Both the position numbers and the translations under genes were made by a program. Positions 32,496 to 45,690 of a DNA stretch of 64,000 nucleotides are shown piece after piece; position 1 is the first letter of the stretch, and each line of letters opens with the position of its first letter. The notes below the pieces were generated by a model. The model searched no databases. It had not been told where the DNA came from and saw nothing but the letters and a program-made list of their open reading frames with translations. The stretch comes from Symbiodinium sp. CCMP2592 (Eukaryota; Sar; Dinophyceae; Suessiales; Symbiodiniaceae): contig CAJNDT010003979.1 of the NCBI GenBank assembly GCA_905221615.1, positions 570,501 through 634,500 on the forward strand, given 5' to 3'.

Positions 32496-35404
32496 AAGGC
32501 GACACCTTGCAACCCGGGTCCGGGTTGGACCCCGGGTTGCTCAGGTTCTAGGGGTTTTCCGGGCATGTGGTTTCTGGGTTTGGTGCTCCGGGGTTCAGAG
32601 GGTTTCTGGGTGGTGTGGTTGCCGATGCGGCATGTCATGGCTATATGACCCACGACCGGAAATGACAAATGCATGGGAGGAGCGCGCGTGCAGAGGTGGA
32701 AAGGCGGAATAACATGTTTGCACAAGGAGCAACAGCCACGTCTTTTGTGAACGTTGAGTCGAGCTCGTTTCCCAGATTGGGTGCATGCACAAAGATCAGC
32801 AGGCATGTCTGGACCAATGCATATGAAAAGTATGGAGTCGGAAGTCGGTGTTGTGGAAAGTTGTATGCGGTTCGCCCAGGCGTGTACAGACAAGTCTTTC
32901 GGGATTGGGCGGGTGCCAAGAGAAGAACACACTCCAGCTTGTCGGGTCCATCGGGCTCATGTATGTTTCCCCAGTGACAGTCTCGACGTGCGCGCGATGT
33001 GCCGTCATTCCACGAAGCAATGTGTTCATGCTTATGTAGCTCACAAGCGTTGAAGAAAAGATGGTTTTGCAAGACTACATGGTGAGGCAGGCCAGTTTGA
33101 TGTTTTTTGCCACGTCCACAGCCGAAGTGTATGAAGGTCTGGTATGGAGTGCCCACCGTCGAGCGTGTGCTTCCGCAATACGACGGCATGGCACTACATG
33201 CATGCACATTGTTACGGCAGTTTGCACGTGAGAAACGCGTGCAAGCAACGAGTTGCTGCCATACCAGCTGTCTGAGTGAATGTGGGTGCTTGTTCTTCTC
33301 GCCTGTGTCTGCATACAACAGGAAGCAAAACTGACACCGCAGATATACACAACAAAACCAGCACTGAGCTCAACTATCATGATGACTCTGAGAAATTTGG
33401 GCAGTCCTTTCAACAACCGAAGCGCTGTTACTCCAGTTTCCAATTCGTTCCTTCTCGGTCGATTCTTGTTTCCTAATTTTCGTCGCGAGGCCAGCCTCGG
33501 CAACTGAAGCGTCAGCCTTGCCGGCAAAGTAGCCGTCATCAGAGCCTTCTTGAGCACCTCCCTCCCAAACCTGTTCACACGGCGGAAGCCAAACTCGAGG
33601 AAACGCGCTTCCTTTTGAGCGGACAGCCTTTGCGGCCCTCGCGTCAACCTTTCTCGTCCTGCAGCTACCCGAGCCAAGTGCCTGAAGGCAAACACTGCAG
33701 CACTGCGCAACATCTCACAGCATGCTTGCAAAATTAGACAGCATGTGAAAGATATGTGTGTGTGTGTGTGCAACTGAATCTATCCACATGTGTTTACATA
33801 CATGCATACATACATACATAAAGACAGACGTTGCTGTAGCGCTTAGCCGGTTTGCATCATGGAGAGTTGGTGGTGTGCGGTCTTTGCAGACACGCAGCGC
33901 AGCCACAGCCAGGAGTCCGAGGCCAGGCGGCCAGACTCAGAGCGTGCGTGGATGCGTCAGCGGCGACTGATTCAGCCATGCTGAGGGTGAGGGTGGCCTG
34001 GATCGTTTCTTCCCAGAGTGCAGGGCCTCGGGGGTTTTCGCTGAAATCTGCACTGCAAAGGGCAACTCCAGATTCAGAACATGCTGTGGCTCAGGTTGGT
34101 CTCTGAACTTTGCACTTCCCTGGAGGCTCGCATGTCAAGGGCCTTTGCAGCAATTGCGCTTCCGCTGTTGGCCTTGGCGGTAGTCTTTTCTGTCATGCCA
34201 GGCCAAAGACGCACAACATTTGTGGGCTGCATCTTCGCAGATGCTGGATCAGTGTGGCGACGCGTGGAAGGCGCGGAAGTTTCAGTCCATACGCCTGGAG
34301 GCCGTCTTTTGTCAAAGCGGAAGGTTGTCCGGAAATGCTCAGTCCCGGGAGGAGGCCGCGCCAGTCGCCACGCGGGCCATGCAGCGCTCCACTGGGATCG
34401 GGGCTCAGGAAGACGGCAAGGCGATAGGGGCCCGGAGTTATGCGCACCTCTCTGCCCTGTATGCCGAGGCCAGACCTGGACATGGCGTCCATCACTCCAT
34501 GGCAAAGGCATGCTGGAAAGTCGCAGAGCTATCCTGGAATTCGGCATGGCAGCATACACAAGGTACGCGACATCGTCTCTGCGGTCACTGGGCCGGAGCT
34601 TGAGGAAATCGCACAGAGACACCGCTGATGGAGGCCAATCTGTGCTTCATGGACATTGCATGTGCATGACGACTGATTTTACCGTGCTGTCTCAGGCCGG
34701 TCTCACAAGAGAGGCTGAGCAAGGCCTGAAGGGAGGGCCCCTTGAGTCGCCTGGTATCCGCTCATCGTTGCTTCTGCGCCTTTGTCAGGAACTGGGCATG
34801 AAGCTCCCCATGACGCTGCAGGGACCTCGAATCAGAAGAGTGCAGCATGGAAAGTGCTAGCCGCATCCACCTGCCTTGGGCGGGAGCGGTGCGCTGTTTC
34901 AGGTGGGTTTCAGACCTTCCTGACCTGGGCGATTTGGATCGCATCGGGTCCGGCACTTGACCCTCACATGCCGCAGAAGGCTGCAAGTTTCGCTGATTGA
35001 AGGCTGGACTCGTCGGACGGAGGATGAGAAGGGTGACCGCTGGTAGGGCACGCTAGGGCAGCAGGAGCAAAAAGCGAAGCACACTGCGGACTCTGCATTG
35101 CAGTGTGCTAAAATGTGGTCATGTCGTGTGTACCTCCGCATCAGACCGTCTCAAGCATCTCGCAACGATGCATGACGACGGTGTAGACTACCGTACTACC
35201 CGAAACTCCACATTGGACATGCACCTGCCTAACTGAGAAGAGAGCTTCTTTGCTTTTGGGTGGCGCCTCAAAACTCTGCCTGTTTGCACCTCTTTTGCGG
35301 TAGCTTTGCTTGCTGCCTGTCCGGGTGAACCGCCCTTGAAGAGAAGAACCGCATGCTACAGGTTCCCACACTTCCGGCCCGGGTCCCATGCGACATGTGC
35401 GTCC

Positions 35405-35406
<2 letters not shown>
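32496..35406. other. No firm gene
   Basis: Several frames of 100-260 codons exist, the longest on plus at 34081-34860 and minus at 33075-33773 and 34074-34622. They overlap one another on opposite strands and carry no recognised domain. The plus frame at 34081 starts with a hydrophobic stretch (AIALPLLALAVVFSVMPG), but its remainder is Arg/Gly/Cys-rich and unconvincing. A (TG)n run lies at about 33755-33770. Confidence 0.4.

Positions 35407-35436
<30 letters not shown>
35407..35436. repeat. Poly-C run, 30 bases
   Basis: Thirty consecutive C on the plus strand. It could fold as i-motif or, on the other strand, G-quadruplex. The true length cannot be known from this sequence. Confidence 0.95.
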
Positions 35437-35437
<1 letters not shown>

Positions 35438-36484
35438 ACAAAACCGATGTGCAGGGCTCCGTGCCGGATCATCTTACATAGAGTGTGGCTAAACACGGAA
35501 GGAGCCGAAGACACTGGGCAATACTGGTTGGCCACTCGAAACCGCCAAGGTCGTAGTGCTTCAAATCATCGATGGGCTGCTCGAATTTGACCTGGGGGAT
35601 GCCGTGATGGGAGCTCCAACACAGACGAGTTGGCGTGTCCTTACGGTGACTAAGATCTTGCCCCGGCAATCGTGTCCTCCACACTCTCGGCGCCCGAAAT
35701 CACTCCAAGGTCGGCTGCGTCAGACACGACTGCTTGAGCTGACAGTCGCTGCTCGAACAACTTGACATCTTGCTTGTTCTCCGGCACCACACTCTTGACC
35801 ACCAGAATAGGCTGAGCATAATCCCAGGACGCCTCCAAGTGCTTCAAGAAATCCGTAAAGCGAACGAACTTTGAACCTTGGATATGCTGTCGAGCAAGCA
35901 CGGGCCTGTCGACAATGTTTCGGCTCAGGTGTAGTTGCACCCTGATCTGAGTTGGACGCTGCCGCGACGCCCTGCTTCACATACTCGCGTAGCAATTCGC
36001 CAAGTAATGTTGAGCAGGCCACCGGACAGCTACAGCAGCAGCCCCACATGTGCATTCGCCCTAGTCGCTGACATCCGTCTTATTAAGTCTTCTGCTGTTA
36101 TCTTCAGTGGGGCAGGAAATCTAGCAAGCATGGTCCTGCTCGCACTGGCGACTCCCACGACACAGTCCTTGGCAGCGTCCTGGGCAGCGACTTGGGGTTC
36201 GGCCGCGCAGCAGCACTGCAAAGGTAGGGAAGGGGGACAGGGGGACTCAGCAGCGAAAATGACGGTAGCAAATTCTACGACTAGTGATTGCACTGCTAGT
36301 ACTACGACTGCGAGTGGCAGGCAAAAGCAAGGGCAAGCAAGGGCAGCAACAGAGGCAGCATTTGCAACGGCAGCAGCCGCGACAACGAGACCACCAGCAC
36401 CAACAACAACAACAACAACAACAACAACAAGTACCACTGCCTAGAACATGACGACTGCCGGGTCAGCTCTCCTCTTCCTCCTTG

Positions 36485-36522
<38 letters not shown>

Positions 36523-39050
36523 CAACAACCACTACTGTAGCACGGTTGCACCCCAGCACCTCAACACGGTGGCTTCAACAAAGGGCTTCAGGCAGTGCCA
36601 GGCGAAGGGGTTGAGAACATGCAACAAGAGGGAAGAGGGTCACCTACAGAAGTAGCTTTGTAATGAGGTCAGCAGCAGCAATAGCAGGGACGAACAGAGT
36701 ACGAAGCACATCGGAGGTACAAGCCTTAAACATCCTCAGCCACAAACCTAGCTTCTTTATTCCCAATGCCTTGATGCAGAGATTGAATCTCTTTTTCACT
36801 TAAAAGACCAGCCAGCCAAGGCCGGACTCGGGGCAGGTACCCTGGCTGCCCGCGCTGAGGCGTCCTCGTTTGAGTGACAGCTGCTCGTGGTGTTGGTGCC
36901 GTAGGTTCTAGAGCTTTCGGGATAGTTTAGGGTTTTAGACTCGTTTTAGACTCATGGAATTCGGGGTTGAGGGGCTGCTGAAGTAGAATGGTCACTTTAG
37001 TTGTTTCCTCAAGCTCCTGAGCATGCGAATGATTATCGTACCAGTGACTTGAAATTGAACAGCTTGTTTTCGTTTCGATTAGTGTTAACGTAGATCCTCA
37101 TTTGCCTTTGCTCTTGCCTCGCCGAAGAGTGAACGACAGTGCGAACGCCCAATGTTGTGGACGACAGTAGAGCTGCTTCGCAGTTGTGCACTTCATGCGC
37201 TCATGAACAACTTTGTAGGGCCTTCCACGATGTGGGAGTACCTCGACTCGTGTGTCGGAATTGATCTGCTGTTCCTGTCCGCGCGACGCTGTAGGATGAG
37301 TGGCGTGGGAGAGGAGAGCGAGAGCATTGGCACCACAGGAGGGGAGGTTTAGGGCCCTGATCGCTTTGGATGATTGGTTCCCTGTTGCTATCAGGCACAA
37401 CAAACCGACGACCGTGGACGAGTTCCTGTGCCCGGTCTTGCAGGTTTCCATCGGAAGTTGTGTTTCCGCAGCAGTAGAGTGACTATCTAGTGCACCTAAA
37501 GTGAAGCTTTGTGCTCGGTTCAGATTTCGCCCGCAGCAGCTGCACTGGAGTTCGAGGCTGGATGCATGTAGGCAGGGGTGTAGTGCCTCCAGCACTGCCA
37601 CGCCCCGGCCAGGAGAACTGCGCTTCCCTCATCAAGACAACCGTGCAAGAGCTCCGACCGGCAGGCCAAGCAATGAGGGCACATGTTGCATGCTATGACG
37701 CTATGAAACTGCTGTTGCAATCACCAAACAAGTCTTAAGTTAGTCTAATACACCAGCTTCTTGCTCGAAGCCATACGGCAGTCATGCAGTTCCAGAAATC
37801 GTGGGAGCAATCCTTATTCGAAGTACTGTTTGTATGACCATGTGTGATTCGAAGTGCAACTAGCTCGAATCCCCATGGAGTCCAGGAGCTGCCGTGCCGG
37901 CGACCAGGCACGCATGTTCAGGTTTGTGTTTGACTACGGGTACTACTATACTGCCTCCGACGACGACGACGAAAACGAGTACTACCACCACCACCGTAGC
38001 CACGATTGATACTACGACGACCACTGCTGCAACAACAGCAACAGCAACAGCAACACCATCGCGAACAGCAGCAGCAGCAGCAGCAGCAGGAACAGGCTCA
38101 CCTCGACAGTCGGCGTCACTTCTTGACCGACAAGCAAATTCAAAAGTCGATGTGCTCTTGCATTGTCCAAGTGCTTAGCTGATCTACGCATTTTCCAAGG
38201 TTGTGTTTCTTGTAAGTTCAGTCAGCTGAGCAATCCTGGTCTGGCACGGGAGATCGATTTACTCGGATGGTTTGCAGGTCCATCGTCACCGAGCCACGCT
38301 ACTGGGCTTGCACATGTGGGACGACTGTCGGAGCCATCGGGTCGCTGGGGGGGCCGAAACAAGAGCGCCACGGGATCACGAACACGATTTTGGATCGAAT
38401 CCAATTTCACACGTGAAAACCTGACTTCCCAAAACAATGTCAGGGAGGGAAAGTACCGAAGGAGGCTGGTGAAGACGATGATTCCAGATGTTCCAGCCAC
38501 AAAAAAGTGCAGATAGCTTCACTGTTTTGACAAATGCACTCCAGCAAAACTTGCATCTATTTTCACAGCACTTCACTTCCACAGGAAGGCACACACTACG
38601 ATGGGCCAAATAGATGGGTCAGATCAACCAACAATAAGTACACATAATCAACAACTAGCTTCAAGGCACTAGACTCGTTTCAGAAGTCGCTTTTTTGAGG
38701 AGGCTTTGCCTGCTGGTAAGCTTCCGCCGGCGGCTGAAGCCTCCACGCATAAACCAGTTGCAGGCATGGTAAAGAGTTGACGCTGGTGAAGATGCTTAAT
38801 TACAAGACAGGATCCTTTGACAAAGCAGGAGTGGCGAAAGCGACATTCCCGCCGTTGTGTCATAGAGGTGTAGAGTTCGCTGCATATCTGTTATCTATCT
38901 GTGCTTGCAGCATTTGACTCCGCCCGTGCAAGGCGACTCCCCACACTACTGGGCCGCGGCCGGCAAGGGCAAGTTACCCTGGCCAGGCCACTTCCAATCG
39001 GCGGGACATGCATTTGTAGATGAGTAGTTGCGGCAGAAGTCACCGGAGGA
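35437..39050. other. No gene recognised; triplet repeats
   Basis: Contains (CAA)n at 36400-36431, (CTG)n at about 36487-36521 and a CGA/CCA/CAG/CAACAG cluster at 37955-38090. The frames at 37098-37601 (minus) and others lack motifs. The 3' end of this interval may be intron of the kinase gene that starts to be recognisable at 39052. Confidence 0.45.
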
Positions 39051-39051
39051 G

Positions 39052-42000
39052 AGGCGGCCAAGATGTGGCCATCAAGGAGTGCACGGATGCCGAAGACGAT
39101 GCCATCGTGCGCGAGTTGAGCATGCTGTCACGATGCCAGGGTTCAGATTATGTTCCTCCCTCAACTTCAGATAGCAACAGTCACCTGGATGACGGATGGC
39201 CTTGATTGTCGCATGCTCGTCCTGACTTACTTGGCGTGCTCGAACTCTGTCTCGTCCTTGCTGCTGCACTTCCTTCGTCTTGTCGTTTTGGGTAAGGGTT
39301 CGCAGTGGTTGACTCTTCTTGCGGGCGGGCGGGTGGGTGGGTACCTGTCGTTGGCGCGCGTCTACGGAGTAACCCGATGAAGTTGACGAGTCATTCTCTG
39401 ACAGATTCCTGTTTCGGGCGTGACGTCGCCCAGCCCGTTCCGATGCACCACTCATTGTACCAGTGAGACCGTTTCAGTTCCTAGCCGCTCAAGCATGCCT
39501 CTGGAAATATGTTACACGCAGGTTCCATCCTGATCCTCGTGCGACGGGGAGGCAGTAGTAGCGTGGGGACCATAGGTCGCATTACTTCAGCCATAAATTG
39601 GCGTACCATGCGGAAGACCTTACCTCCGTCGGTGACGATCCAAAACCAAACCGTTGAATGGGCGGGCGGGGGGTATCTTTGGTTCTGCTTGAGCAGGTGG
39701 CTTGGGACATGCAGGAACTGCTCCGGCTGTGGCTGCTGTTGGGGTTCGCTCAGTCAAGATTGTGAAGGCTGTTGGGAGCTTCTGATGTGCAGCTGGGCAT
39801 CTCCAAATCTGAACTCCGCTTCGGGTTGTGTCCACACAGTGGTCATATCCTTTGCAACGTTAAGAACAAGGCTGAGCATTTTCGCAGCGGCCAGATCGGA
39901 CACAACAGGTTCTATAGGCATGTTGCTCACAGAGCGCGGAGAGGGGAGCTGCAGGTGGGAAGGGAGAGTTGTTTTTGTGCCATTGAGGGAACAACAGCAG
40001 GAGCCGAGTCAGAAATTGAGAACACGGCCTCAGCATGCAAAGGGGACATCGACCGCATGTTTGCCAAAGCTCACTAGACTCGACTTTCTGCAGTGCATAA
40101 ATAATCAGCCGGATTGGATTATCCGATTATCCACTGCTTGGTGTTCTCGACCGAATGGTCAACCCCAGCTTCTAGACTCTAGACTTTCTTGAGGTTTGTT
40201 TCCACTTGTACAACAGACACCGCCAGGGAATTAGGACATGCATTTTGCAGGCCTCCTTGGAACTCATCACTGAAAGCTCCATGTGACCTAATTCGGCAGA
40301 GGCCCTGAAAGTTGCCAGCGAGTGGTTCGAAGCTACTCCCAGCAACAGCTGCGATGTTGTAAGAGTTGCTATGCCGTTGGCGGAACGGCCCTTTGTAGCT
40401 CCGCAGCTCCTTGCAACTGCAAATGCTCCATCTCCCGGACATCCTCGGCATAAAGACACGGATCACGAGTATGAGCAATCATGCAGATCGGGCGGGTGTC
40501 CTCTCCAGCACGATGCGAGGAAGAAGCTTGAGGTCCTTTTATTGCGACTGAGGTCGTCAGGTTGCTGGAACATGAGGTTGCCCCAGCCAGGCTCGTGATG
40601 GAGGTGCTGGGCAAGGTGTCCGTGCCAGTTCCTCGCGGGGCGGGGCTGCGCATGGTGCAGCAGCTTGTAGCCGGCGTCCGCTACGTGCACTGGATGGATG
40701 TTTGCCACCGGGATTTGAAGGCACGTGCTGCGGCCTCATGTTCTCCTGGCCTTGTTCGGCCCATGCAAGCCTACAGTGCGGGAGTCCCTCCTATGTCCGT
40801 AGGTCGACAACATCATGCAGACGACACGTGGCACCCTGAAGATCATCGATTTCGGCTTGGCTTCTCCAGCGGGGCAGTTCAACGACCGTGTAGGGACGCT
40901 GCGGGGGCCTCGGCCGTAAGCATGACCGAATTCCCAGCACCACAGCCATCACAGCGAGGCTTTCGTTTCTATTTGCGTTCGCAGTCTGCATGCGGACCAG
41001 ACTCCACATGAATTGACAAATGGGAGTTGATCTAAAGGTCCTTGTGGCAGCATTTATACACAACGACCACCGGCATGACATAATATGCCTCCGCGGAAGA
41101 TCCGCGATGCTTCCGCTACAGAAATTTTCTTTTCGCGAAAGTTATTGTGTTAGTCTACTTGCCTATGACTATTCTTAGTGCTAGTACTAGTACTAGCACC
41201 AGTACTAGTACTAGTACTACTGCTACTCCTACTCTTCCTATTCCTAGTCCTACTCTTTCTACTCCTACTCTCCTACTCCTGCTACTCTCCTATACTTTCT
41301 CTTGGGAATTGGGAACGTCTGCTTTTGGTCGTTTCGTTCTCCTCTCGCCCCTTCGGTTTAGTTAAAGTTTCTTTGATTCCGGGATAAACGAATTTAGATC
41401 AACCACCATATCGGTCATGCCCTCTCCCCCCCCGGCCCCCTCCCCTTCACACGGCCCCCCGCCACTTTGTTGCTGAGTTGTTGATGCGGTTGGTTGCATG
41501 TGAGGAGAGGATGCCTGGGGCCTGGAGCCTGCCTCGCCAGCTTTGTTTCCCCTTCGTTGCTGATGGATGTGTTTGGATTTGATGATGTTTGGAGCCCGTC
41601 CCATCAGCTGGGTTTACCTTGCGTCGCTGATGTGGTTGATGTGACGATGCTTGGAGCGCGCCTCGCTTGTCCATGTAGCCCAGGACGAACATGGCCCCAG
41701 AGATGTTTTCTTCACCGTCGTTTGACGGTAAGGCTGCAGACAGTTGGGCTTGCGGCGTTGCTGCATACGAGTCTTGTTCGCATTGAGGCCACATTTCGCA
41801 CCTCACAGTCAGCGCAGACACGAGCAGACATATTCCGCAGGTTTGCATTGCAGCCTGCTCAGTTGTGTATTCAGGAGGTAATCACTGGCCTTTACGTCTT
41901 CCGTTCCAGAACATCGCGAGCCAGCACCGTGCAGCAGTGCCTGGGCACTCCACTACATGTGTCAACATGCATATCGTGCACCCTGGCTGTTGGGCTACAA

Positions 42001-43180
42001 AATGCAGGCTTATTCAGCGCATCCAAGCTGGACCGTCGTCCGATGGGGACTTGGACTGTCCAGACGGTGCCTGTCTCAGATAAACTTCAAAACACCTCCA
42101 CACTAAAAGTCTGAACCTTCAGACTCTCAGCTTGTTTACGTTCTACAGCAATCACAACAGCAGATCCCCAGGCATAGAACAAGCTAATTGAGAACTTGAG
42201 CCTCCAAATTCTTCGCTTGTGTCCGACCGCTCTCAGCTGGCACGCCCACCACCTGAGAGGAACCGCTCCGACACGACCTAACAATATCATGTTCGTTGTT
42301 GGAGTCACCCGCCGTCCGTTGGATATCGACATATATCGACCCTTTGATGGCATGCTCTCAGCTGGCACGCCCACCACCTGAGGGAACCGCTCCGACAACC
42401 AAAATGACCAGGGCCGGACCGTGAAATCGACCGCTTGCCGTTCTGTCCATGTCGATTGTTCCCTAGTCTGAAAGCCAGCAAGGCCTGCGAAGCGATAAAG
42501 AGTTCATGCGAAAACCATGCAACATACCAACTGTCAGATGTGCTTTGTGTCCGAGGTCTCCCAATACTCCGATGCAGGGCTTAGTGTTGCTGAGGGTTCT
42601 AGGGTTTCGCAACATGCAGCAGGCGGCAATTTCAAAAGTTGCTACGGCTTTTGCTTGTGCTTTGCGGATAAGGAGCCTCTCACAGGATTGGATCGGGGTG
42701 GGGAGGGGGACAGTCTTGCGGATCTAGCCGAAAGACTTGCAGGCGAGGCAAATGCCCGAAGCAGATGAAGACTGTAAGCTTGTCAATACCACCAGGCTCG
42801 ATTCCACAGGTACCAAGGTGTGGAAGCTTCAGGAAAGCCCAAGGTAGGAATGTGCGCTTTGAGATTGATTCTTTGACGAAGGGGTCTTACAGAAACAAGT
42901 TCCAAGGTTTGGATGCTTGAGAATTCGAAATAAGGACTCTGAACCCTTTTCCTGTTAGCTTGTATAGGCATCCGAGAATTGGGCATGCAAGCTTGGACTG
43001 CTAGGTGCTCTTGCACGGGCAAGAACCGCACGGTATACCGTCGCCTGTACTTGAAAATCGTTTCAGGTTGGCGGGTTCAGCATGTGCTCACGGGCCTGCT
43101 GGTCACGGACCCGTCGCAGCGGAACTCGGCCAGCGTGGCAGAGTCGCAGCTGCGGTGGTGTGGCCACGAGTTGCCTGGCC
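39052..43180 (+). CDS. Serine/threonine protein kinase, CDPK/CAMK-like (exons)
   Basis: Four exons carry diagnostic kinase subdomains in order. 39052-39139 encodes GGQDVAIKECTDAEDDAI and a glutamate-bearing helix (VRELSMLSRCQ): the ATP-binding lysine of VAIK is codon 39074-39076. 40561-40720 encodes LLEHEVAPARLVMEVLG, then LRMVQQLVAGVRYVHWMD and the catalytic loop CHRDLK, followed by a GC donor (GCACGT). 40803-40915 encodes VDNIM..LKIIDFGLASPAG with the Mg-binding DFG and a GTAAGC donor. 43067-43180, after TTTCAG, encodes GLLVTDPSQRNSASVAESQL and RWCGHELP, the subdomain XI DPxxRxSA pattern, again with a GTAAGC donor. Subdomains VIII-X between 40916 and 43066 and the glycine loop were not located, so exons are missing from my reading. 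No EF-hand was seen. Confidence 0.8.
41161..41290. repeat. CTAGTA/CTACTC simple repeat in a kinase intron
   Basis: Runs of CTAGTACTAGTACTAGCACC and CTACTCCTACTCTTCC words. It lies between kinase exons, so it is intronic. Confidence 0.85.
41467..41680. repeat. Degenerate ~75-bp tandem repeat, three units
   Basis: Three imperfect units share GCTGATGxGGTTGATGTG, TTGGAGCCxGCCTCxxCAG and TTTACCTTGCGTCGCTGAT-like words. Intronic to the kinase gene. Confidence 0.6.
42230..42397. repeat. Direct repeat pair of ~43 bp
   Basis: 42230-42273 and 42355-42397 share CTCTCAGCTGGCACGCCCAC, CACCTGAG and AACCGCTCCGACA with one base gap. Intronic, with no coding meaning visible. Confidence 0.8.
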
Positions 43181-44700
43181 GTAAGCGCGCCCGCTGCTGC
43201 TAAAACACATTTCGTTTTGCGAGGTGCTGGCTTCCATGATCCTGTTGGATCACACATCGCCTTCCAATAAGTTGAAAGCAGCACCCTAAGCTCGAAGCAG
43301 CTCTGAAGTCGACAGACTTACGCCGCTGGCTCATACCAGAAGTGAAAAACATTACAGGTATGTCGGAACAAGGACCACATGCAAAGCATTCGCCAAGTCA
43401 TAAGTCGGGCCTGCCCAACCCCCATCACGGACAGCGACCAACACCGGAGAGTTTCCAGCACCCTGAGCGCTTGAGATCCGTGCACGTCCCTGCCAGCTAG
43501 CAGCTAGAGAGTGAGATCCGACGGCTTGGCCGGAGCCCGAGTCAAGACGGAGTTGTTTCGAGAGTTTGTGTGTGTGTGTGTGTGTCAGGTAGCTGAGCTG
43601 TCATCTGGCAGGTCGTAGCAGTTCGGAGGCTTGGTAGCCTTGATGCGGTGTTAGGGTGTTCCTGCTGCCACACACACACTAAACATCGGTTCGGGTAGAA
43701 CCACTTTTGCCGTGTGCTGAGCGGCCCCTTGTGTTCAGTTTTTTTTCTGGGTCGTTTCATTGTCTACGTGTGTGTAGCTTGTGCAGAGCGCGTTTTAGTA
43801 AGCTCGTTGTAGAACCCAGCCTGTGTCAGCCACGATGTCTGAGCAGCAGCAGCAGCAGCAGCAGCAGCGCAGGCGCAAGTTCTGTTTGCCCGTGGTCGAT
43901 TCGGAAAGCTCCCGGCACCGCACAACCGATCTGAGCGCTTGGTCGCAGTGTTCCCACACTTGTCTGTCCGGTTCCTGGCGATTCCAACTCCTTGCAAAAA
44001 AGCTTTTACTTGGCTCTCGGGATCGTCGATTTTAGTATTCGGCTTGCAGTACAAGTCATTGAATTTGGGGATGCTGCAATGTCGCACACAATTAAGAAAT
44101 TTTGAGACCCACTGGCTGTGCAAAGAAGTAGTGACACGACGACGAATGTGCCGAAAGCTTCGTTGACCCACCGGCAGAAGCCCTCGGGCCCCGCGCCTGC
44201 TATGACATCCCAAAGGTAGTGGCCAATCTTGAACGGAGGGATGCAGTTTGTGCTCGTTCGTTCTCACGGTGCGTGCAAGGGAGAAAACGTCTCCACATGT
44301 GCCGATTTGGGCCTCGAGGGTGTCCCAAAACCATTCGAAGCACGCCCAGTGCTTGAACAGGCAGATTTCTGGCGCGATCTCCGGAATAAAGTCTGGCATC
44401 TGCCATGTTCGAGACACACACGAGCTGCCAGCGAGCTAGAAGCCCTGCTAGCGATAATGTGAAAACAGAGCCAAGCCTCATGCATTCAGAGTACAACAAC
44501 AGGATGCTGCGAATCGATGCCCCTTCCTCCATGCACAAGATTGCAGGGCAACATCCATGCTTCACAATCATGCAATGGTGGCATTGTGCTCGCAGGCCTG
44601 GCAGTGCATGTTCCTCACATACAAACAATGCCCCATGCATGCCGGTGTGCATGCTGTGCATGGGTGGAGGGTTGGGGTGGGATGGGGTGGGTGGGGTTTC
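43181..44700. other. No firm gene; polyQ frame and (TG)n
   Basis: A (GT)n run lies at 43567-43585. At 43845-43868 a CAG run lies in a short frame beginning MSEQQQQQQQQRRRKF, preceded by GCCACG; it could be the first exon of a polyglutamine protein but no domain follows. Confidence 0.4.
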
Positions 44701-44719
44701 GACATATAGATGTGTCGTG

Positions 44720-44805
44720 TATATTATATATATATATATATATAATATGTGTATAGAAGCATATAGACACAACCAGAAATATGTGTACCAATACATGTAT
44801 ATGTG

Positions 44806-44839
<34 letters not shown>

Positions 44840-44926
44840 TATAAGAGAGACAGAGAGAGAGATAAAGAGTTCTCTGATGCATATGCACTTATATACATGT
44901 ATATAATATGGCATATATAATGTGTG

Positions 44927-44979
<53 letters not shown>

Positions 44980-44980
44980 C
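44720..44980. repeat. (TA)n microsatellite cluster
   Basis: Three (TA)n arrays at about 44724-44744, 44805-44842 and 44931-44977, separated by GAGAGACAGAGAG and ATGTGTATA sequences. The long minus-strand frame of Ile/Tyr residues across it is a by-product. Confidence 0.95.
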
Positions 44981-45409
44981 AGTGCACTGAGTCCTTTCTC
45001 ACTTCGTGCTGGCCTGTTAACGTTGGTAGGGCAACGGTGGGAAGATGTCCTCTGCTGCATGGCTGCAGATAGGAGTATCCATAGGGTACTTCGAGCTGCT
45101 CAGATTATTGCTTGCGGCAGAGGAACAACACGGACCCTTCGCAGCCTCTGATCTGCGTCTGGAGCATAGGTGCTGTCCAGGCTTCGTGTTGAAGCCATGC
45201 GCAAATGCCGTGTCATGCCCTCAGACCGAGGATCCACCTCTGGCATGCGAGTGTCCGGATGATCTGTCTCCATGGCCAGAAGGCATGGAGTTTTGCGCAC
45301 TGAGCCGCTGAGCCAAACCAAAGCCTGGAAGGCTACAATCAAACCGGAGCCGGGCCCTTTGCGCACATGCAGAGTCGCGGAGACGTAGTAGCCTGGTCAT
45401 GCCTTTGAT

Positions 45410-45690
45410 CTAGGGAACCGAGTTCCATGTGTTTCTCAGGCGTTGCAGCTTTCCCCCCGCAAACATGCTCTGGGAACCGGCTCGAGCTCACACGTTTCTC
45501 AGGCGCTGCACTTCTCCCACGTAAATAAAACTCAAACCAGGAACATGTGGGAACGTGCTCGAGTTCACAGGTTTCTGAGGCACTGCAGTTTTCCCATGTG
45601 AAAATGCTCAAATCACGAACCTGTGAGGGAACCGGCTCGAGTTCGCACGTTTCTCAGGCCCGGCACTTTTCCCATGTAAATATAAGATTG
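45410..45690. repeat. ~80-bp tandem repeat, about 3.5 units
   Basis: Units share GGGAACCGGCTCGAGTTCAC, GTTTCTCAGGCGCTGCA and TTTTCCCATGTAAAT. The first unit, starting near 45413, is shortened. Between 45690 and the retrotransposon no gene is recognised. Confidence 0.8.

Noticed and set aside
33075-33773. 232-codon minus-strand frame
   Set aside because: No motif, overlaps competing frames on the plus strand, starts in a TG/CA repeat; not enough to call a gene.
34081-34860. 259-codon plus-strand frame with a hydrophobic start
   Set aside because: Overlapped by long frames on both strands, composition Arg/Gly/Cys-rich, no domain; left as unassigned sequence.
44200-45060. 286-codon minus-strand frame
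   Set aside because: Largely produced by (TA)n repeats (Ile/Tyr runs) and has no recognisable domain.
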